NCBI RefSeq assembly: GCF_000478275.1
Contig: NZ_ASJB01000083.1
Span: forward strand, 62,001 to 126,000
DNA from: Amycolatopsis orientalis DSM 40040 = KCTC 9412
GTDB taxonomy: Bacteria > Actinomycetota > Actinomycetes > Mycobacteriales > Pseudonocardiaceae
Reading direction: 5' to 3'
DNA length: 64,000 nt
A program made the position numbers and the translations under genes. The notes under the pieces are model-generated. The model was not told the origin of the DNA. It ran no database searches and saw only the letters and a list, made by a program, of their open reading frames with translations. Of this stretch, positions 34,611 to 42,756 are shown piece after piece; within the stretch, counting starts at the first letter, position 1; each line of letters begins with the position of its first letter.

Positions 34611-35675
34611 ATGACCAGTACAAACACCCCCAAGACCTTCCCGCTCAATCTGCCGGAAGGTGACCCCGATCTGCTTCTCGACGAGTTGCAGACACGGCTA
34701 CGCGAAGGGCGACGCCTGTTCGCCGAAGTCGGCCAGATCCTGGCCGAGATCGAGTCACGTGGTGTCCGAGACCTCTACGGGTACAACTCGATCGCCGTCT
34801 TCTACGAGCATGTGGCCCGGGTCCCCCGTGCCGAGGCGAAGAAGGTGGCCGATCGAGCGCTGGCTCTCAACTCGAGACGGACGCGCGACGGGACTTCGAC
34901 TCCACCCGTCGCGCCTTTGACCGGAGCCGCGGCCGCCACGGGCGCACTGGCCGATGGCGGCATCGACCGGATCGTCACTGTCATGAGAAGGCTGCCGGAG
35001 CACATCGCCCCGAGGGCCCGCCTCGAAGCCGAAAAGGACTTGGTCGATCTCGCCAGTGTCGCAAGACCACGCGACGTCACGATTGCCGGAACAGACCTGC
35101 TCGCGCGTCTCGCCCCTGACGGCAACGACACCCACGACCCGACCCTGAGAACTCCGCGAAGCGAGTTCTGGCTGCGTCAGAAACGCACCGGTCGCTGGGA
35201 TATGCGGGGCAACCTCGATCCTGAGACAGGCGCTCGCCTGAACGCGCTTCTCGTGCCGTTGGCACAACCGGCCCAGGACGGGAAAGCCGAGAACCGTACG
35301 CCGGCGGAGAGACGCGGCGACGCCTTCGCAGAGATCGTCGATCTTGCGGAGAGCAGCCCGGACGTTCCCATGCCTCGGCAGTCGCCAGAACCGGTCACCG
35401 AGCGGCCTGAGCCCGCGGAGCCGGTCGAGAAACCGGCGAACAGCTCAGGTACCGCCCAACCGCGAGAACAAGGCGGCCAAAGCCGGCACAGAGGCGACGA
35501 CAGCGTGCGATCGGACAAGGCTCGCGATGTGGCTCACATGCGACCGCCGCGGTGGTGGTTCCGGCTATCGAGATCAAGATCCGGCACGGAAATCCCCTCG
35601 ACGGCGCTCGACAGATCGGTCGCGCAGATCTCCGATAAAAACGCTACGCACTCTCAGCAGCGAAAAACGGCCTGA
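34611..35675 (+). CDS. DUF222-domain protein lacking HNH nuclease domain
   Basis: 354 aa. Residues ~20-250 match the DUF222 module of the 13E12-repeat family (LQTRLREGRRLFAEVGQILAEIESRGVRDLYGYNSIAVFYEHVARVPRAEAKKVADRALAL; FWLRQKRTGRWDMRGNLDPETGARLNALLVPLA; ERRGDAFAEIVDLAE). Normally a Cys/His-rich HNH endonuclease follows; here a Pro/Glu/Arg-rich, low-complexity tail does, with no HNH motif. It may be a decayed or repurposed member. The stop lies inside hairpin E5. Confidence 0.72.
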   Translation: MTSTNTPKTFPLNLPEGDPDLLLDELQTRLREGRRLFAEVGQILAEIESRGVRDLYGYNSIAVFYEHVARVPRAEAKKVADRALALNSRRTRDGTSTPPVAPLTGAAAATGALADGGIDRIVTVMRRLPEHIAPRARLEAEKDLVDLASVARPRDVTIAGTDLLARLAPDGNDTHDPTLRTPRSEFWLRQKRTGRWDMRGNLDPETGARLNALLVPLAQPAQDGKAENRTPAERRGDAFAEIVDLAESSPDVPMPRQSPEPVTERPEPAEPVEKPANSSGTAQPREQGGQSRHRGDDSVRSDKARDVAHMRPPRWWFRLSRSRSGTEIPSTALDRSVAQISDKNATHSQQRKTA

Positions 35676-35715
35676 AGGCCACCCTGCGGGAGAAACCCAC
35701 ACGATGGCCTTCAGG
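35671..35715. terminator. Hairpin between DUF222 gene and rpfB (element E5)
   Basis: CCTGAAGGCCA (35671-35681) pairs perfectly with TGGCCTTCAGG (35705-35715) around a 23-nt loop. The left arm contains the stop codon of the DUF222 gene. It is a shared terminator for two convergent genes. Confidence 0.65.
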
Positions 35716-35734
35716 AAAGGAGAACGATCTGGCG

Positions 35735-37189
35735 TCAGGCCTTCTTGCCGCAGTGCGGCCAAGCGCTGTAGCCGCCACGGTCGTCGCGAACCTTCTCGGC
35801 GACGGCGATCTGCTGGGCCTTGCTGGCCTGGTGCGGGTACGCGGCGTACTGCGCGCCGCCGTAGGCATCCCAGGTGCTCTTGTTGAACTGCAGGCCACCG
35901 TAATAGCCGTTACCGGTGTTGGCGGCCCAGTTCCCGGTCGACTCGCACTGCGCGATGCGATCCCAGGCGCCGGCGTCACCGATGACCGGGTCCGCGGGCT
36001 TCTTCGTACCGACCTTGATGATCTTGGGCTTGGCCTCGGTGATGACCTCTTCGGAGACCTTCTCGCGGCCGACCTCTTTGCCATTGCGCTGGGTGACCTT
36101 GTAGGTCACGGTCTTCTGGCCAGGGGTACCCGGGTCTTCGACCTTGGTCTTGCCCTTTTCGAGCTCCGGATCGTCGACCTTCTGCTCGGGCGGCGCGATT
36201 TCCTCGTTCTGCTTGACCATGGTGACGCCGGTCCGGCTGACGTGGACCTCGGCACCGTCGACCAGCTTGACGTCGAGACCGCCGACGGCCTCGTCGTCCG
36301 GGCCGAGGGTCATCCGCAGCTCACCAAGGAATTCCTTGGTGGTGACCGAGTTGGTCTGGACCTTGCGCGGTTCGTTCGCGCCGTCGTAGAGCGTGACGTT
36401 CTTGAGGGTCTTGACCTCGACAGTGGCGCCCTCGAGCGGGAGTTCGCCGTTCTGCGGCATCGAGGTCCAGGTACCGGACTTCGCGAGATCGGAGCGGCCG
36501 AGCTGATTCAGGGCCTCGCCGAGGTTGGTCGCGCGAACCCAGGACTCCTGAGCTACGCCGTCGACGACCAGGTTCAGCTTGCGGCCGCGCTCCAGCTTGA
36601 TGACGCCACCGTCGCCGACCTCGGCCTGAGGCGAGGGCGAGAGCGAGTCGTGCGCGCCGACCGAAAGGCCGGCGTCTTCGAGGACCTCGCCGACCGTGTC
36701 GCCGAAGCTGTGAACGGTGCGCTGCTGGCCGTCGACGTCGAGCGTGACGCTCTTGTTCATCGCCATCGCGGCCGCGCCGCCACCGCCGAGGGTGAGCAGC
36801 ACCGCCATGACGGTTCCCTTGAGGAAACGCTTCTTCCACACTCGGGTCGAGTTCGAGATGACCTCGTCCTTGGTCGCGGCCTTCATCGGCGCGCCCGCGG
36901 TGCGGTCCTCGGCCATCTCGTCCGGAATGACGATCGGCGGCAGCATGGTGGTCTCGGCGCTGATGAGGCGGATCAGCTCGTCGACGTCGACGTCGATCTC
37001 GGCCATCAGAGCATCGGCGTCGGGGCCGAGCGCGGCCAGGACGTCCTGGTGCGTGATGCGCGGATCGTCAGAGTAGTCCAGCTCGCCGTACTGAGTGTCG
37101 CGGTCGAGCACGGCAACCGAACCGGCGGAAGCGAAGGTGTTCGTCTCGGCGCCGAGGCGCGAGCCATCCTGCCTACTGCTACCAGTCAC
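35735..37189 (-). CDS. rpfB: Resuscitation-promoting factor RpfB
   Basis: 484 aa peptidoglycan muralytic enzyme that promotes regrowth of dormant cells. In order: an unusually long cytoplasmic N-terminus (~120 aa, acidic); one membrane segment (KGTVMAVLLTLGGGGAAAMAM); three DUF348 repeats (KSVTLDVDGQQRTVHSFGDTVGEVLEDAGL; RKLNLVVDGVAQESWVRATNLGEALNQLG; KNVTLYDGANEPRKVQTNSVTTKEFLGEL); a G5 domain (PGQKTVTYKVTQRNGKEVGREKV); and the C-terminal Rpf lysozyme-like fold with catalytic Glu in IAQCESTGNWAANTGNGYYGGLQF (~residue 415). GTG start at 37189. Long leader upstream. Same position as in mycobacteria. Confidence 0.95.
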   Translation of the reverse strand: MTGSSRQDGSRLGAETNTFASAGSVAVLDRDTQYGELDYSDDPRITHQDVLAALGPDADALMAEIDVDVDELIRLISAETTMLPPIVIPDEMAEDRTAGAPMKAATKDEVISNSTRVWKKRFLKGTVMAVLLTLGGGGAAAMAMNKSVTLDVDGQQRTVHSFGDTVGEVLEDAGLSVGAHDSLSPSPQAEVGDGGVIKLERGRKLNLVVDGVAQESWVRATNLGEALNQLGRSDLAKSGTWTSMPQNGELPLEGATVEVKTLKNVTLYDGANEPRKVQTNSVTTKEFLGELRMTLGPDDEAVGGLDVKLVDGAEVHVSRTGVTMVKQNEEIAPPEQKVDDPELEKGKTKVEDPGTPGQKTVTYKVTQRNGKEVGREKVSEEVITEAKPKIIKVGTKKPADPVIGDAGAWDRIAQCESTGNWAANTGNGYYGGLQFNKSTWDAYGGAQYAAYPHQASKAQQIAVAEKVRDDRGGYSAWPHCGKKA

Positions 37190-37421
37190 TGGGTCGTTCC
37201 CTTTCCCAAGACGTCAAGGAACTCGACAACCGCTCCATAACGTCCTTCGTCTCGATGCGCACTTTGGCACACCTCTAGAAGTCCGACACCCGCAGCCAGC
37301 GCCATCGTCACGGTTCCAGGCCGTACCGCTCCCGGTTCCGCTTCCCCGACGTGCACTGACGTGACTGTGGGCGTAACAGCCGGAGACCGCATGAACGGGC
37401 ACCGACCGGCACGATCACGGG

Positions 37422-37450
37422 ACAGTAACGAACCTCGCCGGGTTGCGCAA
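37422..37450 (-). promoter_or_regulatory. Predicted rpfB promoter with long leader
   Basis: On the minus strand TTGCGC (37445-37450), a 17-bp spacer and TACTGT (37422-37427) form a well-spaced sigma70-type promoter. Transcription would start near 37414, giving a leader of about 225 nt before rpfB. The rest of 37190-37524 holds no supported gene, and no known riboswitch was recognised in it. Confidence 0.5.
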
Positions 37451-37524
37451 ACACCGCCCGGAGTGTCGTGACGTTGGTCACTCATCAGAGTGGACCATTG
37501 ATGATCACTAATGTCGCAATCCGT

Positions 37525-38361
37525 TCAACTGGAGGTGACTCTCGGCAAACGGAAGACCCGCTCGGCGGTCACTCGCACCGATTCGGCCACCTCATGCACA
37601 GCCTCGCCCCTGAACGAGGCGAGGTGGCGGACGGTGTAGGCGGCGCAGTAGGGCTCGTTCGGCCGCCCACGGAACGGATGAGGCGTTAAGAACGGCGCGT
37701 CCGTTTCGACGAGGTACTGGCCGGCCGGAACGATCCGTGCCGCCTCATGGAGCCCGCGGGCGTTGCGGAAGCTGACCGTTCCAGCGAACGAAAGTACGTA
37801 TCCCGCGTCGATGCAGCGACGAGCTATGTGCTCGTCCCCAGAGAAACAGTGGAAGACGACCTGCTCGGGCGCGCCCTCTTCGTCAAGGATCCGGAGGACG
37901 TCGTCGTGGGCGTCTCGATCATGGATCATCAGGGGCTTACCGATCCGCTTGGCGAGATCGATGTGCCACCGGAAGGCGTCCTGCTGCGCGTCGTGAGGTG
38001 AGTAGTCCCAGTAGTAGTCGAGGCCGGTCTCGCCGACCGCGACCACTCTGGACTCCTTAGCGAGACTCTCCACTTCGGATTTCTCGGCTTCACCGAAATC
38101 CTTGGTACGCGTGGGATGGATCGCGACAGCGGCCCAAACCCGAGAGTCCCAAGTGGACGCCTGCGTAGCCCAGCGAGCGGCCGCGAGGTCGTCCGCGACG
38201 GTGATCACCCGCGAGACACCCGCGCGTTCGGCGCGGTCGACCATGGCGGTGACATCAGCCGCGGTGACCGCGCCGCACGCGTCGAGATGGGTGTGCGCGT
38301 CCACCACCGAAACCGGCAGCCTGTCCGGGATCGGCGGCAGCTCCTTCTTCTCTGCGCTCAT
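37525..38361 (-). CDS. tatD: TatD-family metal-dependent DNase
   Basis: 278 aa amidohydrolase-fold nuclease. Metal ligands are visible: VVDAHTHLDACG (HxH), VAVGETGLDYYWD (Glu), MIHDRDAHDD (His), VFHCFSGD (His), LVETDAPFLTPHPFRGRPNEP (Asp). TatD proteins are 3'-5' exonucleases or deoxyribonucleases linked to repair and DNA fragmentation. It begins 7 nt after the stop of metG, forming the metG-tatD operon upstream of rpfB. Confidence 0.93.
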   Translation of the reverse strand: MSAEKKELPPIPDRLPVSVVDAHTHLDACGAVTAADVTAMVDRAERAGVSRVITVADDLAAARWATQASTWDSRVWAAVAIHPTRTKDFGEAEKSEVESLAKESRVVAVGETGLDYYWDYSPHDAQQDAFRWHIDLAKRIGKPLMIHDRDAHDDVLRILDEEGAPEQVVFHCFSGDEHIARRCIDAGYVLSFAGTVSFRNARGLHEAARIVPAGQYLVETDAPFLTPHPFRGRPNEPYCAAYTVRHLASFRGEAVHEVAESVRVTAERVFRLPRVTSS

Positions 38362-38368
38362 CGACTGA

Positions 38369-40162
38369 TCACTTCGAGATCGGCGCCCATTCGGGGCCGG
38401 TCTCGCCGAGTTCCGGATCCAGTTTGGCGAACAACGGAGTCGGCTTCTCCAGCGGCTTTCCGACCTCGATCGGCACGGACTTCCAGCGCGCCTGCTCGGC
38501 CTTGTAGTCCCCGGTCAGGATGGGGTTGATCCGGCCGGGGATGTCGAGGTCCTCGACTTCCTGCAGTTCGGGCTGGGCCGCCCAGACACCGGAACCGCCG
38601 AGTGCCTCGTGCACCTTCTGAGCCGAGTGGGGCAGGAAGGGGGTGAGCAGTGTGTTGGCGTCCGAAACGACCTGCAGAGCGGTGTGTAGGACGCTGTCAC
38701 GACGAGCGGGGTCGTCCTTGAGCTTCCAGGGCTCCTGATCCGAAAGGTAGCGGTTCGCGGCGGTGACGACGCGCATGGCCTCGCTCGCCGCCGCTTTGAA
38801 CCTGGACCGCTGGAGGTGAGCGCCGGCGGTGTCGAATGCCTTGCGGGAGAGCGCCTTGAGTTCCTCGTCGGCGGCCGTGGGGGCGTCCGGACGCGGAATG
38901 GCGCCGACGTTCTTGTGCGCCATCGAGATGGACCGGTTGACGAGGTTGCCCCACTCGTTGGCCAGCTCGAAGTTGGTCCGGCGGACGAATTCGTCCCAGG
39001 TGAAGTCGGTGTCCTGGGTCTCGGGACCCGCGACCGAGATGAAGTAGCGCAGGGTGTCCGGACCGAAGTCCCGCAGGAAGTCGTGGACGTAGATGACCGT
39101 GCCACGCGAGGTCGAGAACTTCGAGCCGCTCATGGTGAGGAACTCGCTGGAGACGATCTCGTCCGGCAGGTGCAGCTTGCCGTACTTGCCGGGCTCTCCG
39201 CCTCGATCGCCCTCGCCGTTGTGGCCGAACAGCAGTGCCGGCCAGATCTGGGCATGGAAGGTGATGTTGTCCTTGCCCATGAAGTAGTAGGAGCGGGCGT
39301 CCGGATTGCTCCACCACTCCTGCCAGGCATCCGGGTTGCCGGACCGGCGCGCCCACTCGACGCTCGCCGAGAAGTAGCCGATGACCGCGTCGAACCAGAC
39401 GTAGAACCGCTTGAGCGGCTGGTCACGCCAGCCTTCCAGCGGGATCTTCACACCCCAGTCGAGATCACGGGTGATCGGCCGCGGCCGCATGTCGTCGATC
39501 AGGTTCTTGGTGAAGTTGAGGACGTTCGGACGCCAGTCGGTCTTGCTGGACAGCCACTTGCCCAAGGTGTCGACGAACGCGGTCAAGTCGAGGAAGTAGT
39601 GCTCGGTCTCGACGAACTTCGGCGTTTCACCGTTGATCCGCGACTTCGGGTTGATCAGCTCGGCGGCGTCGAGCTGGTTGCCGCAGTTGTCGCACTGGTC
39701 ACCGCGGGCGCCGTCGTAGCCGCAGATCGGGCAGGTGCCTTCGATGTACCGGTCGGGCAGCGTGCGGCCGGTCGAGGGGCTGATCGCCCCCCGGGCGGTC
39801 TTGGGGACCACGTAGCCGTTGCGGTGCAGCGCGAGGAAGATCTGCTGCGTGACCTCGGCGTGGTTACCCGTGGTGGTGCGGGTGAACAGGTCGTAGGTGA
39901 GACCGAGCCCCTGCAGATCCTGGCCGATCTGACGGGTGTACTTGTCCGCCGTCTGCTGGGAGGTCAGGCCTTCCTTGTCGGCTTGGACGGTGATCGGGGT
40001 GCCGTGTTCGTCGGTGCCGGACACCATGAGCACCCGGTTGCCGACCATTCGCTGATAGCGGGAGAAGACGTCGGACGGGACGCCGAATCCGGACACGTGG
40101 CCGATGTGGCGGGGGCCGTTGGCGTAGGGCCAGGCCACCGCAGTCAACACTGGGGTGCTCAT
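38369..40162 (-). CDS. metG: Methionyl-tRNA synthetase
   Basis: 597 aa class I synthetase. HIGH-like motif YANGPRHIGHVSGFG (residues ~13-27). The Zn-binding insert CPICGYDGARGDQCDNCG (four Cys, ~144-161). KMSKS equivalent SGSKFSTSRG (~348). The anticodon-binding C-domain follows (NRYLSDQEPWKLKDDP). No C-terminal tRNA-binding (EMAP-like) extension is present. It charges both initiator and elongator tRNA-Met. Operon with tatD; divergent from the padR gene. Confidence 0.96.
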   Translation of the reverse strand: MSTPVLTAVAWPYANGPRHIGHVSGFGVPSDVFSRYQRMVGNRVLMVSGTDEHGTPITVQADKEGLTSQQTADKYTRQIGQDLQGLGLTYDLFTRTTTGNHAEVTQQIFLALHRNGYVVPKTARGAISPSTGRTLPDRYIEGTCPICGYDGARGDQCDNCGNQLDAAELINPKSRINGETPKFVETEHYFLDLTAFVDTLGKWLSSKTDWRPNVLNFTKNLIDDMRPRPITRDLDWGVKIPLEGWRDQPLKRFYVWFDAVIGYFSASVEWARRSGNPDAWQEWWSNPDARSYYFMGKDNITFHAQIWPALLFGHNGEGDRGGEPGKYGKLHLPDEIVSSEFLTMSGSKFSTSRGTVIYVHDFLRDFGPDTLRYFISVAGPETQDTDFTWDEFVRRTNFELANEWGNLVNRSISMAHKNVGAIPRPDAPTAADEELKALSRKAFDTAGAHLQRSRFKAAASEAMRVVTAANRYLSDQEPWKLKDDPARRDSVLHTALQVVSDANTLLTPFLPHSAQKVHEALGGSGVWAAQPELQEVEDLDIPGRINPILTGDYKAEQARWKSVPIEVGKPLEKPTPLFAKLDPELGETGPEWAPISK

Positions 40163-40224
40163 GCTTGTTTAGCCTACGGACGTCGTCTAAGGCATTGTTG
40201 TCCGGGAGAGGATCGGAGGCCTCG

Positions 40225-40818
40225 GTGTCCGCCACGCGTCTGCTGGTGCTGGGTGTCGTGCGCATGTACGGGAAGGCACACGGCTACCAGGTCCGGCGCG
40301 AGCTTCTCTCGTGGGCGGCCGACAAATGGGGCAATGTCCAGCCTGGGTCGATCTATCACGCGCTGAAGAAGATGACCTCTGAAGGCCTCCTGGAACAGGT
40401 CGAGGACGTCGAGGCGGGCGGTGGGCCCGACCGGACCGCCTACAAGCTGACCGAAGACGGGGAGACCGAGTTCCTCGTGCAACTCGGCAGGGCCTTGTCG
40501 AGTGATGACGCGACCGGGTACTCGCTGTCAGCGGCGGTAACGTTCATGCCGAGCCTGCCCCGCGCGCAGGTGCTGACCCTGTTGAAACAGCAGCTGGCGA
40601 ATATGGAAGCGCACGCTCAATCGACCCACTACGCCCGCGAGCACGCGATCGACCTGGGGAAACCGCCACACGTCAGCGAGCTGTACCGACTGTGGAGCGC
40701 TCACGCCGAGGCGAACGTGACCTGGATGAGGGACCTGATCGGCCGCCTCGAAGCGGGCGAGTACGTGATGCTGGGCGAAGGCGACGACGAAGTCGTGTTC
40801 GGCACGCCGCCCAAGTAA
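40225..40818 (+). CDS. PadR-family transcriptional regulator
   Basis: 197 aa. The winged helix is at the N-terminus: LVLGVVRMYGKAHGYQVRRELLSWAADKWGNVQPGSIYHALKKMTSEGLLEQVED...GPDRTAYKLTEDGETEF. It is followed by a helical Vir-type dimer region (SAAVTFMPSLPRAQVLTLLKQQLANMEAHA). GTG start 40225 with ATCGGAGG upstream. It is directly followed by an ABC exporter pair; two AGTCAA-N2-TTGACT-like palindromes separate them, so it very likely represses that exporter and perhaps itself. Confidence 0.9.
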   Translation: MSATRLLVLGVVRMYGKAHGYQVRRELLSWAADKWGNVQPGSIYHALKKMTSEGLLEQVEDVEAGGGPDRTAYKLTEDGETEFLVQLGRALSSDDATGYSLSAAVTFMPSLPRAQVLTLLKQQLANMEAHAQSTHYAREHAIDLGKPPHVSELYRLWSAHAEANVTWMRDLIGRLEAGEYVMLGEGDDEVVFGTPPK

Positions 40819-40883
40819 TCAAATTTGACTGCCGAACACCTCTTAGGGCACAGTGCGTCCGTTCACTAGTCAAGTTTGACTAG
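40819..40883. promoter_or_regulatory. Twin PadR operators upstream of ABC exporter
   Basis: TCAAATTTGA (40819-40828) and CTAGTCAA-GT-TTGACTAG (40866-40883) are two related palindromes; the common core is AGTCAA-N2-TTGACT allowing one or two mismatches. The first overlaps the padR stop and the second ends 22 bp before the exporter start. The AAAGGAG ribosome site follows at 40894-40900. Confidence 0.65.
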
Positions 40884-40905
40884 CTGGATCCCGAAAGGAG
40901 TACTC

Positions 40906-41916
40906 ATGATCAAGGCACGCGGCCTTGAGCGGCGGTTCCGCCGCAAGGGCCGCAATGGGGGCGAGGTCCACGCCGTCAAGGGCGTCGATCTCGACGTGTC
41001 GGCCGGAGAACTGGTCGGCTTCCTCGGACCGAACGGTGCGGGCAAGACCACGACCCTGCGCATGCTCACCACGCTGCTCAAGCCCACGGCGGGCGAAGCG
41101 ACCGTCGGCGGTTGCGACCTGCTCGCCGACCCTCTGGGGGTGCGCCGGCGAATCGGCTACGTCGCACAGGGCGGCGGCACCGCTCCGGAAAGCAAGGTCG
41201 TCGAAGAGATCGAGTTCCAAGGGCGGCTGTACCGGATGAGCAAGGCGGAGGCGCTCGCGCGCGGGGCCACCCTCGCGGAACAGCTGGACCTCGCCGGACT
41301 CGACCAGCGGGCGACCAAGACCCTGTCGGGCGGGCAGCGCCGTCGTCTCGACATCGCGCTCGGGCTGATCCACTCGCCCGGTCTCGTCTTCCTCGACGAG
41401 CCGTCGACGGGGCTCGACCCGCAGAGCCGCGCCAACCTGTGGGATCACATCCGCAGGCTGCGCGACGAGCAGGGAGTCACGGTCTTCCTGACGACGCACT
41501 ATCTCGACGAGGCCGACGCGCTCTCCGACCGGCTGATCGTCATCGACGACGGGAAGATCGTCGCCGAAGGCACACCGGATTCGCTGAAGGCGAGGGTTTC
41601 GGGCGACAGCGTGGTCATCGGGGTTCCACCGGAGTCGGCGGCGGAGACCGCGGAGGTCGCGAGCCGGCTCGAAGGGGCGCACGAAATGACCGTCACGGAC
41701 GACACAGTGCGTTTCCGGGTGCCGCGCGGGGACACCGCGATGCCCGAATTGCTGCGCGCGCTGGACGCGCGGGGAATCACGATGACGTCCATGCAGGTGC
41801 ACCGGCCGACGCTCGACGACGTCTTCCTGACCCTGACGGGCCGCAGCCTGCGTGACGCCGAAGAGGGCGCGCCGGTCGGAGACGAGCCGGCGAAGGAGGC
41901 CACGCATGTTGCATGA
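40906..41916 (+). CDS. ABC exporter ATPase (DrrA type)
   Basis: 336 aa. Walker A GFLGPNGAGKTTTLRML, Q-loop VAQGGGTAPE, signature KTLSGGQRRRLDIALGL, Walker B GLVFLDEPSTGLDPQ, H-loop LTTHYLDEAD, and the C-terminal extension of DrrA-like proteins (MQVHRPTLDDVFLTLTGRSLRD). It partners the permease whose start lies 11 nt inside its end. ATG 40906 with AAAGGAG upstream. Export of a drug or lipid is typical for the family; the substrate is unknown. Confidence 0.94.
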   Translation: MIKARGLERRFRRKGRNGGEVHAVKGVDLDVSAGELVGFLGPNGAGKTTTLRMLTTLLKPTAGEATVGGCDLLADPLGVRRRIGYVAQGGGTAPESKVVEEIEFQGRLYRMSKAEALARGATLAEQLDLAGLDQRATKTLSGGQRRRLDIALGLIHSPGLVFLDEPSTGLDPQSRANLWDHIRRLRDEQGVTVFLTTHYLDEADALSDRLIVIDDGKIVAEGTPDSLKARVSGDSVVIGVPPESAAETAEVASRLEGAHEMTVTDDTVRFRVPRGDTAMPELLRALDARGITMTSMQVHRPTLDDVFLTLTGRSLRDAEEGAPVGDEPAKEATHVA

Positions 41917-42670
41917 CACCTGGTTGATCTTCCGCCGGGACATGCTCGCGGCGTTGCGTAATCCGACGTGGATCATCATCGGCATCATGCAGCCGTTGCT
42001 GTATCTGTTCTTCTTCGGACCGCTTCTGGTGAAGGCGCTCAACGCGCAAGGGCTGTCCGATGTGGACGGCTGGATGATCTTCACCCCGGCGATCATCGCG
42101 CAGCTCGCGCTGTTCGGCAGTTCGTTCGTCGGGTTCGGTCTCCTCGCGGAGTACCGCTCGGGCGTGGTCGAGCGCATGCGGGTCACTCCGGTGAGCCGGG
42201 TGGCGCTGTTGCTGGGCAAGGTGTTCGCCAACGCGCTGCAGACCGTCGTCCAGGCTTTGCTCATCATCGCGCTGGCGTATCTGGTCTTCGATTTGAACGC
42301 GCCGTTCGGCGGGGTCGTGCTCAGCCTGGCGATCGTCTTCCTGCTGTCGATCACGCTGGCGTCGTGCTCCTACGCGCTGGCGCTGACCCTCAAGAGCGAG
42401 GAAGCCTTCCCGGCCTTGCTCAACGCGGTTCTCATGCCGTTGCTGCTGCTTTCCGGAATCCTGATCCCGATCACCGCGGGGTCGGCGCCGGATTGGCTGT
42501 ACACGATTTCCCGCATCAATCCGTTCCGGCATGTCGTGGACGTCGAGCGGAACAGTTTCCGCGGTGACTTCTCGATGGACGCGCTGTTCACCGGGAGCGT
42601 CGTGGTGCTGGTGATGGCGGTTCTGGCCATCTGGTGGGGCTCGCGGACGTTCCAGCGGGAAAACGCCTGA
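41906..42670 (+). CDS. ABC-2 type exporter permease (DrrB type)
   Basis: 254 aa, about six membrane segments (PTWIIIGIMQPLLYLFFF, FTPAIIAQLALFGSSFVGF, ALQTVVQALLIIALAYLVF, GVVLSLAIVFLLSITLASCSYAL, FPALLNAVLMPLLLLSGILIPI, GSVVVLVMAVLAIWWGSRTF). ABC-2 signature region VERMRVTPVSRVALLLGKVFANALQ. ATG 41906 overlaps the ATPase gene by 11 nt with GAAGGAGG inside it. Functions with the ATPase; regulated by PadR. Confidence 0.93.
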   Translation: MLHDTWLIFRRDMLAALRNPTWIIIGIMQPLLYLFFFGPLLVKALNAQGLSDVDGWMIFTPAIIAQLALFGSSFVGFGLLAEYRSGVVERMRVTPVSRVALLLGKVFANALQTVVQALLIIALAYLVFDLNAPFGGVVLSLAIVFLLSITLASCSYALALTLKSEEAFPALLNAVLMPLLLLSGILIPITAGSAPDWLYTISRINPFRHVVDVERNSFRGDFSMDALFTGSVVVLVMAVLAIWWGSRTFQRENA

Positions 42671-42682
42671 GACACGCTGTAC

Positions 42683-42730
42683 CGAAAGGTCACCTTGCGG
42701 CCGCTCCGCGGACGTAAGGTGACCTTTCCG
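42683..42730 (+). terminator. Hairpin after ABC exporter (element E6)
   Basis: GAAAGGTCACCTT (from 42684) pairs with AAGGTGACCTTTC (ending 42728), 13 perfect bp plus flanking pairs. The arm AAGGT-C-ACCTT is itself a palindrome. It starts 13 nt after the permease stop. Confidence 0.7.
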
Positions 42731-42756
42731 GCGTACTGGGGCGAAATTCGAGGCAG

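Noticed and set aside
37186..37485. Open frame through the rpfB leader ending in GTGA overlap with the rpfB start
   Set aside because: Third-position GC is close to random over its last 40 codons and there is no ribosome site, so it does not look translated despite the suggestive overlap.
37190..37524. c-di-AMP (ydaO-type) riboswitch before rpfB
   Set aside because: Expected from other actinobacterial rpf genes, but the conserved blocks of that riboswitch could not be found on the minus strand.
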